The notes below the pieces were generated by a model that was not told the DNA's origin, did no database searches, and saw only the letters and a program-made list of their open reading frames with translations. Of a DNA stretch of 64,000 nucleotides, positions 54,615-64,000 are shown piece by piece. Position numbers and translations under genes: made by a program. The stretch spans positions 517,327 to 581,326 of the forward strand of contig ML976990.1 in assembly GCA_010015675.1 (NCBI GenBank), written 5' to 3'. The DNA is from Byssothecium circinans (lineage: Eukaryota; Ascomycota; Dothideomycetes; Pleosporales; Massarinaceae). Each line of letters opens with the position of its first letter. Within the stretch, counting starts at the first letter, position 1.

Positions 54615-55134
54615 ATGTTCAAACCAACACCCACCCTCCAAAAAATGCTCCGCCGCCTCCCCCTCTCCACAAAACAAGCCGGGAAAGAATACTACAAGGG
54701 AAACCGCATAGGCTCTATGGGCATAATCGATAAATACGGACGGTTCCATCCGGATTTCAGCAAGATACGGACGTTTGTTTATCCCGGGGGACGGATGAAG
54801 GGTTTCGATGTGCGTTCTTTAACCCTGGCTGCTGAGGTCCCTATCCATTATACGATCGCGCGACTAGGAGAGGATAGAATTGAGGCCGAGGAATAGATGC
54901 TAATGTTTGGTATAGTTGACGCCCTTCGTAAGCAGCAGCGCACCACGGAACGTCCAAATCTCCGAGACCTTGTATAAAGTGCCGCTGAAGACGATAACAG
55001 GCGAGCAGTACTTGACGGAGTGGAAGGAGCAGGGTGGGCATGATCAGGTCGAGGTGCCCATGGGACAGGACGGAGCGGACGAGCCGAGAAAGAATATGCC
55101 CGAGGTGTGGGAGGAGAGCGGGCAGAAGGCGTAG
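54615..55134 (+). CDS. MRPL27: mitochondrial large-subunit ribosomal protein mL41
   Basis: Two exons, 54615-54809 and 54916-55134, phase 0, with a 106-bp intron; product 137 aa. MFKPTPTLQKMLRRLPLSTK is a mitochondrial leader and YYKGNRIGSMGIIDKYGRF the conserved mL41 segment. Exon 2 restores FDLTPFVSSSAPRNVQISET across the splice and continues LYKVPLKTITGEQYLTEWKE. The protein sits in the mitochondrial large ribosomal subunit. An unspliced reading ends early at 54896, which shows why the intron is needed. The last 30 residues are acidic and poorly conserved. Confidence 0.9.
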
Positions 55135-55410
55135 ATCGGATGGCGGGTCAGATCAGAGGGGAGAGAGAGAGGAGTGTGTATACTATATTTGTGAAAGGTT
55201 GGCATTGGGCATAAGGCGGCGTTTGTGTGTATTCTATGGATTGGAAGACGTTGATTTGTAGGGTCGCGGATTGAAGTGCAGGACTATAGCATATTTCCAA
55301 GACGTGTCGGAGGATATAACGGTTTCTGTGGTACAATATATCTGTACATCAACGCTCCACCTACTGGGTATCATACACAGTCCCACCCAACCTCACATCC
55401 CTCTACAACC

Positions 55411-56382
55411 TCACTCTTCCACCGGCCTCCTCACTCCAAAGAAATAATTTCCCCACCCCTCACTACCACCCACCTCCCTCCACCCCAACCCCGGCACATA
55501 AACCACACCCTGAGCCCTCATATCACCACCCCTAGCCCCCCAACCCCTCTCCAAAAACCACCTCCTCAACTCCGCCTCATTAACATACTTCCTCCACTCA
55601 TGCGTACCCTTGGGCACAATCCCCAACACATCCTCCGCCACCACATTCGTAACCACCCAACTCGCCCACGTCCGCGCAATAGTGCTGAGGACGAGCCAGC
55701 CGCCAGGCTTAACGTGCTGCATGGCGAGCGTGAGGAAGGGGGCTGGAGAGGAGACGTGCTCGAGGACTTCGAAGATAGTGACGACGTCGTAGCCTTCACT
55801 TTCTGCTTGCAATCGCTGTTGGTCCTGCGATGAAGATTGAGGCGTTAGTAGGTTCTCAATCGACGTATTCAAATACGTGAGACGGCCCGGCAGCGTGAGC
55901 ACTGGATCCCGCCGTTTATGCGCCTCCGCAATCTTCAAAACGTCAGGCGTGGGATCGATGGCTGTTACGGACGAGGTCGTTGGGAGCCGCGCTGCGCTCT
56001 CGGCGAAGATGCCGCCACCGCAGCCAATATCTAGATACCGTAGTTTCTTCGAAGGAACTGTGGGGTCTGCGACGCCGTTTCGACACCGCGATATGAAGGT
56101 GTGTCGTAGCGGGTTCATGAGGTGCAGTAGCCGCGACGGGCCGTGCGGATCCCACCAGCTTGATGCGAGTGCATTGAAGTGGGTGACTTCTGTGGGGTCG
56201 ACGGAGGATTTGGGGGGTTCGGGGGAGGCGGCGTTGGGGGTGGAGGTGGTGGAGAAGAAACGTGGGGATGGGTGTACGGTTGTTGGGCAAGCTATTCGGG
56301 TGTTATGGAGGGGTTTAGGGCGAAGAATTGGGGATGGCGGATGTATTGATCGTATTGATCGGAGGGTTCTTGAAGCTTTCAT
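55411..56382 (-). CDS. COQ3: ubiquinone biosynthesis O-methyltransferase, mitochondrial (Coq3)
   Basis: A single 323-aa frame. The Arg/Ser-rich N-terminus up to RFFSTTSTPN is a mitochondrial presequence. Then come the UbiG/Coq3 signature EVTHFNALASSWWDPHGPSR and LLHLMNPLRHTFISR, SAM motif I LDIGCGGGIFAESAARL near residue 117, YDVVTIFEVLEHVSSPAPFL (motif II), and GGWLVLSTIARTWASWV. Coq3 makes both O-methylations of coenzyme Q synthesis on the matrix side of the inner membrane, within the Coq complex. The tail VRRPVEE is short. It converges with MRPL27; the spacer of 276 bases holds no feature I can see. Confidence 0.96.
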   Translation of the reverse strand: MKASRTLRSIRSIHPPSPILRPKPLHNTRIACPTTVHPSPRFFSTTSTPNAASPEPPKSSVDPTEVTHFNALASSWWDPHGPSRLLHLMNPLRHTFISRCRNGVADPTVPSKKLRYLDIGCGGGIFAESAARLPTTSSVTAIDPTPDVLKIAEAHKRRDPVLTLPGRLTYLNTSIENLLTPQSSSQDQQRLQAESEGYDVVTIFEVLEHVSSPAPFLTLAMQHVKPGGWLVLSTIARTWASWVVTNVVAEDVLGIVPKGTHEWRKYVNEAELRRWFLERGWGARGGDMRAQGVVYVPGLGWREVGGSEGWGNYFFGVRRPVEE

Positions 56383-56636
56383 TTTGGTTGTGCATGAGGT
56401 TGAGGAAATGCGATTGATGTCACAGCTAAGTAAATTCTGAGCACAGACCAGCTGGAAACTGAACTATGGGAAAGCTGGCTGAGTGTATCAGGCAATCATA
56501 ATACATACCTCACATTTGAAGGTGAGGTGATTAATCATACACAAATGTTTCTCCCTGTGACCAACGCCAACGCTATGCAGTAAAGACAATGAAAATGTAG
56601 GAAATACTGCCTGGCAACCCTTGACATTGCGCTCCT

Positions 56637-57425
56637 TTACTTGCGCATGTGAGAGAAGTCCTTGAGAATGGCCGACATGTGTGAGTTGGTCTGCTTGCCG
56701 CCGCGACGAGGGACCTTCTTCTTCTTCTTGTCGGTCTTCTTGGCTTCGGCCTGTCGAGGTGCGCTCGAAGGCTTCAGTCCCGCCGCCAGGAGGCTGTTGC
56801 GGAGGTCGTCGGGGTTCGGCGGAATGGTAAGCTTATGCCACTCGTTGATGAAATCGGGGTCCATATGGTGCATCAAGCTCCTGTCGTTGTCCCAAACGGT
56901 CTTGGCCATCTGATCCTTGAGGTTGCGCTTGATGAGCACCTCATTCTTCGACTCCATCTCCTTGAGCGCCTCATGCACTGTGGGCCAACCATCCTTGAGG
57001 TCCTTGACCGACAAGCCCTGGGCCGACTTTTGGTTCTGTAGAAAGCCCTTCAACTGCGCCGCGTTGCGGATGTCGTACTTGGGCTTGTAGCGATACGTGT
57101 CGGTCTTGGAGTTCCATAGGATGCGGTTCGTCGGGTTGGGGCTCCGAAAGAGCAGTTGCAGCTGCTGGCGCACGACAGTATTGCCCATGTTGAGGTTCAA
57201 GTAGTCGGCAATCTCCTTGAAAGTGTACCATTTCTCGCTGCCCTCGGCCATTCGCTCACGCAGCCAGCTGATGGCGTAGGTGAGCTGGGTGTAGATGTGG
57301 CTGCCGGTGCCCGTCTCTTGCGGCTGGGAGTAGACGACATTTTCATCGGGGCGCTTCCGCTTCGCTGTGCCGTTGGAAGCATTTGAGGGCGTGGGAGATG
57401 GGGCGGCGGCCTTGAGGTGCGACAT
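56637..57425 (-). CDS. TFA2: transcription initiation factor TFIIE, beta subunit
   Basis: A single 262-aa frame from MSHLKAAAPSPTPSNASNGT. A longer in-frame start at 57707 exists but adds a non-conserved extension that crosses the promoter of the divergent neighbour, so it is rejected. Residues about 45-115 form the first winged helix (ISWLRERMAEGSEKWYTFKE, IADYLNLNMGNTVVRQQLQ), and 115-185 the second (AAQLKGFLQNQKSAQGLSVK, GWPTVHEALKEMESKNEVLI). NDRSLMHHMDPDFINEWHKL and a Lys-rich tail follow. TFIIE recruits TFIIH to the RNA polymerase II preinitiation complex and stimulates promoter opening. The spacing to the COQ3 start is 254 bases. Confidence 0.95.
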   Translation of the reverse strand: MSHLKAAAPSPTPSNASNGTAKRKRPDENVVYSQPQETGTGSHIYTQLTYAISWLRERMAEGSEKWYTFKEIADYLNLNMGNTVVRQQLQLLFRSPNPTNRILWNSKTDTYRYKPKYDIRNAAQLKGFLQNQKSAQGLSVKDLKDGWPTVHEALKEMESKNEVLIKRNLKDQMAKTVWDNDRSLMHHMDPDFINEWHKLTIPPNPDDLRNSLLAAGLKPSSAPRQAEAKKTDKKKKKVPRRGGKQTNSHMSAILKDFSHMRK

Positions 57426-57741
57426 GGTGGTGATCGCTGCTGGAGCCAAGGCGTACGAGCCTTTGTATGGGGGTCGAACTAGGTCAAGGTGTGCGGGGAA
57501 GTGTCGACGGGTAAGGAAAGTGAAGGGCGAAGGTGGGGAGGCACGGGACAATAATGATGAATGCAGCGCGCCTGCCAAGACATGGGCCCGTGCACACATC
57601 GCGAAGTCGAGCTCCAGCCCTCGCGTACAAACTCTGGGACCGGCGCCTTGTGCTTTGTTCCCTTTGTCACCACAACCCACTCTCTCTGCACTCTGCACTC
57701 GGGGCATGTGCTAGAGCTGCCAACCGCTCCACTCACCCACC
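57426..57741. promoter_or_regulatory. shared divergent promoter, TFA2 / MLP1
   Basis: The two ATGs are 316 bases apart on opposite strands. A pyrimidine-rich CTCTCTGCACTCTGCACTC stretch lies about 50 bases before the MLP1 start. No TATA box is obvious. Confidence 0.55.
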
Positions 57742-60700
57742 ATGGCTGCGGCAGCCCTAGATGTCGGCTACCTTGCCGCGTCTTATTCCGTGCCAGCGAC
57801 AACGCTACACTCACTACTATCCGAGCCGACCGTCGAGCTCGTGCAGTCGCTGCTGGTGCAAATCGAAGCCAGAGCGCGCCAATATGATGACCTCAAGTCA
57901 GAGAAGCTCCGCGCCGAGGTGGAGCTGGAGGGCGCCGTGCACAACGCAGAAATCCGCGCCCGCACTCTCCAGACGACGGCCGACAATGCCGTGAAGGAAG
58001 CAGAAGAGCTGCGTCAGAGGCTCGCCAAGGAAGGCAAGTGCAGTCCCATTGCGATTGGACTCATGCCCCGTACTAACATGATGTCTGATTGCAGAAACCG
58101 CCCGCCAGCAGGTCGAGACACAGCTACATACGCTCCAGGCGTCGGCCACAGGCTCAACATCCCAGGTACATACCCTTGAATCGCGAGTGAAGACTCTCGA
58201 AGCCCAGAACCGCGATACCGTTGCCCTCCACGAAGCTAAATCCGCCGCACACGACCGCCTCGCCGAAGAGCTGTCCGCGCAGCACCAAAAGTTCGTTACG
58301 CTCCGCAAGCAGGTGGCCGAGCTGGAGGAGAAGAACCAGGCACTCGAGACCGCCGCCACGAGTGTCAAGTTCCGCGAATCCAACTTCCAGCAGGAGATTG
58401 AGCTGCTCCGCAAGAATAATGAATGGTTCGAGGAGGAAATGAAGAAACGCTCTGCCGACAACACCAAATTCCGCAAGGAGAAGAATGCGCAGATCGCCGA
58501 GCTGCAGCGCGCCGGTGCAGACGCAAACCAGACCATCGATTCCCTCCGCAGCAAGGAGACGGCGCAGGGCAAGCGGATTGAAGAGCTGGAGCAGCGCGTT
58601 GAGCAGTCGCTCTCCCGCGTGCAGCAGCTGCAAGAGGAGGCCAGACAGAACCAGGAGTCCTTCCGCGCCGAGCTCGACAATGCCCGACGACTCGCCGCAC
58701 TGCACCAGGAGAGCGCAAACACGGTGAAGAAGCGGCTGCAAGAGATCCAGGACCAGCTGAATGCCATGAGTGATCAGGCCGCCGAAGAGGTGGGATCGTT
58801 ACAGGCTGAGGTGGAATCAGAGCGCAATAGGGCCGCAGACTACGAGACCAAGGTGGCCGAACTTGAGTCGCTGCTCGAGAACCAAGAGACGCAATTGTCC
58901 GAGCTGCGGAATTCTGTGCACATGCCTGCCACGCCACGTCGTGCCATGAACGGTCACTTTGACACTCCTGGCCGGGCCGGATCGCCCATGACCTTCTCGC
59001 CTGGTGGCTCCCGACTGAAAGGCGGCATGTCAATGACGCAGCTGTACACGGAGAACACGAAGCTCAAGGCTGAGGTGCGTGCATTGCAGGACCAGAACGA
59101 GCAGAAGAGCGCAGCTTTACAGGACATGATCAACGAGCTCGAAAACAAAGTGCCAGAGATCCAAGAGCTGTATCACCAGAATGAGACTTTGACCGCTGAA
59201 ATCGCAGATCACTCCGCGACGCTTTTTGAAGCTACAGAGATGAAGGATGCGGCACTCAAGGAGGTTCGAAAGCTCCAGGGTGAACGCGACGGCCTGGCTC
59301 GCGAAATCGATCTTAGCCGCCAGCAAATTCGCGATATGGCCTTCCAATGCAAGGTCCTTCTGTATCATCAGCAAGTGCGCAACGAAGGCCTGGAAGCTCT
59401 CTCTGAGGAGGAGCAGCAGTTTTTCGACGCGACTGCAACGAATGAGATCCCTGCACACCTTCTAGACGAGGAAGATTCATCCACTAGCCGCCTGATCAGC
59501 AAACATCTGGTTCTTTTCAAGAACGTAAGCGAACTGCAAGATAAGAACCAGGAAGTCATGCGCATGATTCGCGAGGTCGCCGAAAGGTATGAAGGCAGTG
59601 AGGCACAAGTGAAGGCTGCCAAGCAGGAGCAGGATCGTGCAGAATTGTTGCAGTTGCGCGATAGGATTGCTCAATACGAAGGGGAGATCGACTCGCTCAA
59701 GCTCCGGTCGCAAAGCTTTATGAAAGAACGAGATATGTACCGACGGATTGTGACGAGCCGAGGTCAGGGCGGTACACCAGCTCCCGGTGAATCTAACGGT
59801 GATACGGCACCCGGGTCGCCTCCTCTCGGAGACAGCGTAATGAGCAGTTCGCAGACCAAGGATGCTGAGCTTATCAAGGAGCTGCAGACACGCTTGGACA
59901 CGATCAAGGAAGAGTATGCGACCGATCGTACGAGCTCCAAGCAGCAAATCGACACCCTAGTAAAGGAGAATCGTCAGCTGCAAGGCGACAATGTACGCTT
60001 GGGTGCCAAGCAGGAGATGATGCAGGAACGCTACGACCTTCTCCAACACAAGATTAGTACTTTGGAAGCCGACAAGTTCGAGCTGAAGAAGCAATACGCT
60101 GCTCTGAACGACCAACTCGCCAAATCCGATACACAGAGGCAGCAGGACTCGGAGAACTTGATTGAAGTCAAGAGTCAGCTCGATAGCCTGGAGCGCGAAA
60201 ATGTCAACCTAAAAGCTTCCCAATCGCTGTGGAAGACGATCGAAGCCCGCCTTACGGAGGATCGAAATATGCTCATAGAAGACAAGGCGCGACTGAACAA
60301 GATGATCAACGATATGCAGACCATGCGCAACGAACACGACCTCGCAGAAGGCCAGAATCGACGGAGCCTGCAAGCTAGAGCCGATTCGCTCGAGGCGGAG
60401 CTGCAGAATGCGAAACGCAAACTGGAAGAAGAGACGGAGGATCACAAAAAGCTGTCGATGCGACATGAGTGGGAGTCGGCAGAGAAACAGAGGAAGATCG
60501 ATGACCTTGTCAAGGCTTCGAATGAAGTACGGCAAGAGCTTGCATCCGTCAAGTCGACACGGGATCAGTTGCATACGCGTGTGGCCGAATTGCAAGTCGA
60601 AGTTCAGAAGGCTCAGGAGCGCGCTCCGGTTTCACATAACCATCATACTTCTCACGACAATAGACCCGACGATGTTGACGAAGAAAATCTCAGCCGCGAG

Positions 60701-63700
60701 GAACAACTCGTTAGCCAATTAGCTGACTTGCAACGCCAATATGATCGTGCGCAAGAGGACCTGGCTGCTGCCAATACCAGGGCTGACGATCTGCAAGGAA
60801 TTGCCCAGGGCGCAGAAGATAGGGTGTTGGAGGTGGAAGAAGCTGCGGAGCGACTTCAACAAGAGTTTGATGAGAAGGTTGCCGAGCTTTCACGATCACG
60901 CGAACAAGTCCAGGAGCTTTCGGATGAACTCACGACGGTCAAGCAGGAGCTTTCAGAGCTCCGTGCCGGACAATCCCAAGAGGTCTTGCAGCTCACGCAG
61001 CAGCAGCAATCCCTGGAGTCCGACATTTCTCGTCTAAAAGAGGAAGTCAACGACTACAAGGCTGAAGTTGAGAGCAAGACGCAAGACGTGGCTGCGCAAG
61101 CTGAAATCGCGAACAGAGCTCAACAAGACTACGAAAACGAATTCCGGAAACATGGCGAGACGATGAACAACCTTCGAACGGTCCGGGCTGAGCGCGACAA
61201 ATTCGGCGGAGAAATTATGCAGTATAAGACCCAAGCAGAAGCTGCGAGCGCGTCCTTGGCTCAAAATGAGGAGCATTGGGCAGCGACCCGAGAACAATAC
61301 GAGCGCGAGCTTGCGGAAGTTCGAACACGGTACACCCAACAGGAGGAGTCAAATAAGACGCTCTACGCTCAATACGACACTCTTAACGCTCAGATTGCCA
61401 GTCTCAAGAGTGAGCAGCTGTCAGTCGCCGCAGGTCAGTCTGAAACGGGAAGCCTTGATCCCAGTCTTAGTGGCCTCCAGGCTCTCAACAAGATTCTCCG
61501 CGACGACAAAGATGTTCTGCAGTTGCAGCTGAACGCAAAAGATCTCGAACTCCAAAGGGTACAACAAGAGCTCACCCACAAAGAGGAACAGCTGGATCGG
61601 GCCAACGAGAAGCTCATCGTCAACCAGTCCCAAGTTAGTAGTCGACAAGATGGCGCGAACCATCAGGCTTTGCAAGAGAGTATTGCACAGCTCAACGTCT
61701 ACCGTGAGAGCAACACCACCCTGCGCAACGAGAAGAATCGCTTGGAAGCGGAACGGGACGAAATGAAGCAGAAGATTGAGACCCTCAACACGGAGATTTC
61801 GCCTCTGAAAGCTCGCGTCATGGAACTTGAGGGAGAGGTAGAGCTCAACGCCGGGCATATCGAGGCTTTGGAGAATGACCGCGATGGCTGGCAGCAGCGT
61901 CATCAGGATGTACTGACTCGATACAACCGCATCGATCCTCAGGAGCTTGAAGATCTCAAAAAGCAGCTCGAGGTTCTCCAAACCGAACGCGACCAAGCTG
62001 TCAGCAATCTTGATGAGCGTATCCAGGCTGTGAAGGACCAAGAGAAGGCGAGCTGGGAAGAACGGAAGGCTTCCATTGTAAAGCAAGCTAGGGATAAAGC
62101 TAAAGCAGATGCGGAGAAGAAGAGGGAGCTCACGGCGGAGCGCGATCAAAATGCCGCAGAACGCGACCAAGCCACTGCCGAACGGGACCAGGTTACAGCG
62201 GCGCGCGAGCAGGTCACCGCCGAATTGGAACAGGTCAAGGGCCACCTTGCGAGCGTACAATCGGAACTGGAGTCGGCGCGGCAATCTCTTGAGCAGACTA
62301 ATGCCAATTCTGATGTCAACATGGATGAAGAGGGACAGGTCAACGAAGGGGAGACTGGCTTCACGAGGGCTGAAAAGGCCGATCTGGAAGCCCGTCTTGC
62401 TGCAGCCGAAGACAAGAGCAACACGTTCTCGAATCAGTCCACTGCTCTTGGTATCCGATTTGAGGAGCTGCAGAAACGTGAGCGAGAGCTTGAGTCACAA
62501 ATCGTAAGTCACGATACAGCGTTCGAGAAGAGCTTCACAAGGCTAACCACTCACCAGGCCGAGTTCCAACAGCGTATCGGCGCTCTCAACGACGAAGTCT
62601 CAAAAGCGCAAAACGAAAAAACACAAGCTGACGCCCGCATCAAAGAACTGCAGTCTGGCGTTTCATCAATTGAGCCATCCGCACTGCCACAGTCGTCAGA
62701 AGAAATGGAAGATCTCAAGGAGAAGCTCGCTGCGGCTTTGAAAGAGGTGGAAGATCTTCAGACACGGGCGGAGATGACAAACTCTGTTGAGAACCAGAGT
62801 TCCGATGAACGTGTAAGGTCTCTCATGGATCAGCTCACAGAGCAGTCAAAACAGATCGCTTCGATCCAAGCCACATTGGAGGAACGGGAGAAGAAGTTGG
62901 CTGAGGTCGAAAAGGAACTTGCCGAAACCCAACAAAAGCTTGCCAAAGCTGAACAAGAGGTTGCTGCAGCCGAAAAGAAGTACGACGACCGCGAGATTAA
63001 AGTCGAAAACGACAAAGAGAAGCTCAAAACCAAGGCCAACGGAAAGATCAAAGACTTAGTGGAGAAGCTGAGGCAGCAGGACTCGACCATGACAAGTCTT
63101 ACGACAGAAATCGAAGAACTGAAGAAACAGGTTCAGGGTCAAGCCGCCCCTGAACAGGCTCAAACTGCTCCCGAAAGTGTGACGGTGCCGAGCGCTTCAA
63201 CAGCACCCGATGGTTCCATATCATCCTTTACTATATCGCTACCACCTGCAGATGCTTCAGAACGTGAGATTCAAGACTGGATCAGTGGCAACAAGACGGC
63301 GCAGGCGATCATCAAGCGCAATATTCAGAAACGTGCAGAGCAGGAGAAGAAGGCTGCTCAAGGCGCGGGGGAGACAACACCAATCGTACCTGCATCCCCA
63401 GCCTTAAAGTCTGAGGACAAAGGAACGGCCGAACAAGCGTCAGGAGCCGAGACGATCACGAAGGAAGAACACCAGAAAGCCTTGGCCAGAACCGAAGAAC
63501 TGGTGACACAGAAGAGCAGGACCCAACTCAGCATGGCCAAGAACAGGTTCGCAGCCCTTGAAACCAAGTGGAAGGTCGTGGAGAAGGCTGCGGAGGAAAC
63601 ACCCGAAGAGCCAGTCAAGACTGTCTTCGAGGCTGCTAAGGTTGCGAAACCAGGACCAGCACCACCCGCAAATGCTCCAGCGAACGCCCAGCCCGCACAA

Positions 63701-64000
63701 CAGCAGGCTACTCAATCACATCAACCTGCCGTTCAGAAACCCCAACCTGTACAACCAGTACAGCAGCCATCCAACGCGCCAGTTCCAGTCCCGGCCTACA
63801 ATGCACCTGTACAGCAGCAGCCCGGTCAATACGCTCCTGGGGGCGGCCTACCTCAAGCCAATGGAGCTCGCACAAACAACTTCGGTCAGCACGCCAACTT
63901 CGGACAGCCTGCCTATGGCCAGCCAATGAACCCGTTCTCTCAATCGCAAGGCGCGAACCAGTCCTTCCCCAACGCCATGCAAAACTTTGGTTCCGGCGGT
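57742..64000 (+). CDS. MLP1: nuclear-basket nucleoporin Mlp1/TPR, 3' truncated by window edge
   Basis: Exons 57742-58033, 58095-62503 and 62558 to beyond 64000; at least 2048 codons and no stop in the window. The first intron uses a GC donor (GCAAGT, 58034-58094), the only reading that continues the frame as AKEETARQQVETQLHTLQAS. The second (62504-62557) is 54 bp and stop-free. The product opens MAAAALDVGYLAASYSVPAT and is almost entirely coiled coil (for example FQQEIELLRKNNEWFEEEM and RRLAALHQESANTVKKRLQE), with a break near residue 385 at MPATPRRAMNGHFDTPGRAG. From about residue 1900 it turns to a Pro/Gln tail with FG-like dipeptides. Mlp1/TPR filaments form the nuclear basket and act in mRNA quality control and checkpoint signalling. 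Large antisense frames at 57898-58767 and 61421-62284 are shadows of the charged coiled coil. Confidence 0.93.
62132..62236 (+). repeat. five in-frame heptad repeats within MLP1
   Basis: Five consecutive 21-base units encode TAERDQN, AAERDQA, TAERDQV, TAAREQV and TAELEQV. They keep the coiled-coil period exactly, so copy number could vary without breaking the helix. Confidence 0.85.

Noticed and set aside
56637..57707. 356-residue version of TFIIE-beta starting at 57707
   Set aside because: The extra 94 residues are non-conserved in style and cross the promoter of MLP1.
58154..58767. Long antisense frames opposite MLP1 with Ser/Cys/Leu-rich products
   Set aside because: They are the expected complement of Glu/Lys/Gln coiled-coil codons; no motifs and no splice logic.
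1..64000. CRISPR arrays, bacterial operons or a secondary-metabolite cluster
   Set aside because: Spliced eukaryotic genes throughout; no spaced direct repeats, and no PKS, NRPS, terpene cyclase or P450 gene.

Overview
The window is nuclear DNA of a filamentous ascomycete (Pezizomycotina; Dothideomycetes is my guess, not proven). The evidence is the short introns (44 to 106 bp) with GT..AG ends and CTAAC-like branch points, the compact gene spacing, and clearly fungal proteins: a HET-domain protein, a QDE-2-type Argonaute, a GH81 glucanase, Coq3, Mlp1 and the yeast-type mitoribosomal protein MRPL27. Twenty intact or edge-truncated protein genes and one pseudogene are supported. All splice sites were read by eye from frame continuity and family conservation; no transcript data were available.

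Layout. 0-10.2 kb: tail of an F-box/LRR-like gene; gamma-glutamyltranspeptidase (-), divergent from mitochondrial release factor 1 (+); a small orphan membrane protein; a 983-aa reverse-transcriptase-like protein. 10.2-13.2 kb: the longest gene-free stretch. 13.2-19.8 kb: a Btz-domain (CASC3/Barentsz-like) protein and a PNUTS-like PP1-targeting protein, both (-). 21.2-26.8 kb: SLY1 and an intracellular GH81 glucanase (+). 28.7-38.2 kb, all (-): a vacuolar Ca2+/H+ exchanger, an uncharacterised single-pass membrane protein and an Argonaute. 39.7-43.8 kb (+): mitoribosomal uS7m and a universal-stress-family protein. 43.8-51.4 kb: an accessory-looking stretch with a HET-domain protein, a short-chain dehydrogenase pseudogene, a pentanucleotide microsatellite containing an assembly gap, and low-complexity DNA. 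51.4-64 kb: dense housekeeping genes UTP14 (-), MRPL27 (+), COQ3 (-), TFIIE-beta (-) and the nuclear-basket protein Mlp1/TPR (+), which runs off the right edge.

Themes. Much of the window serves gene expression: EJC factor, PNUTS, Argonaute, TFIIE, Mlp1, ribosome biogenesis and mitochondrial translation (MRF1, uS7m, mL41). These genes are neighbours, not an operon. Two divergent pairs (UTP14/MRPL27, TFIIE-beta/MLP1) share intergenic promoters of about 300 bp.

Most interesting items: the RT-fold protein whose catalytic aspartates appear replaced; the PNUTS-like protein joining a Q/N-rich N-terminus, an RVxF motif and a CCCH finger; the SDR pseudogene whose two stops are both explicable as CpA-to-TpA changes; and the over-represented 9-mer GTAC(T/A)GTAC confined to gene-free gaps.
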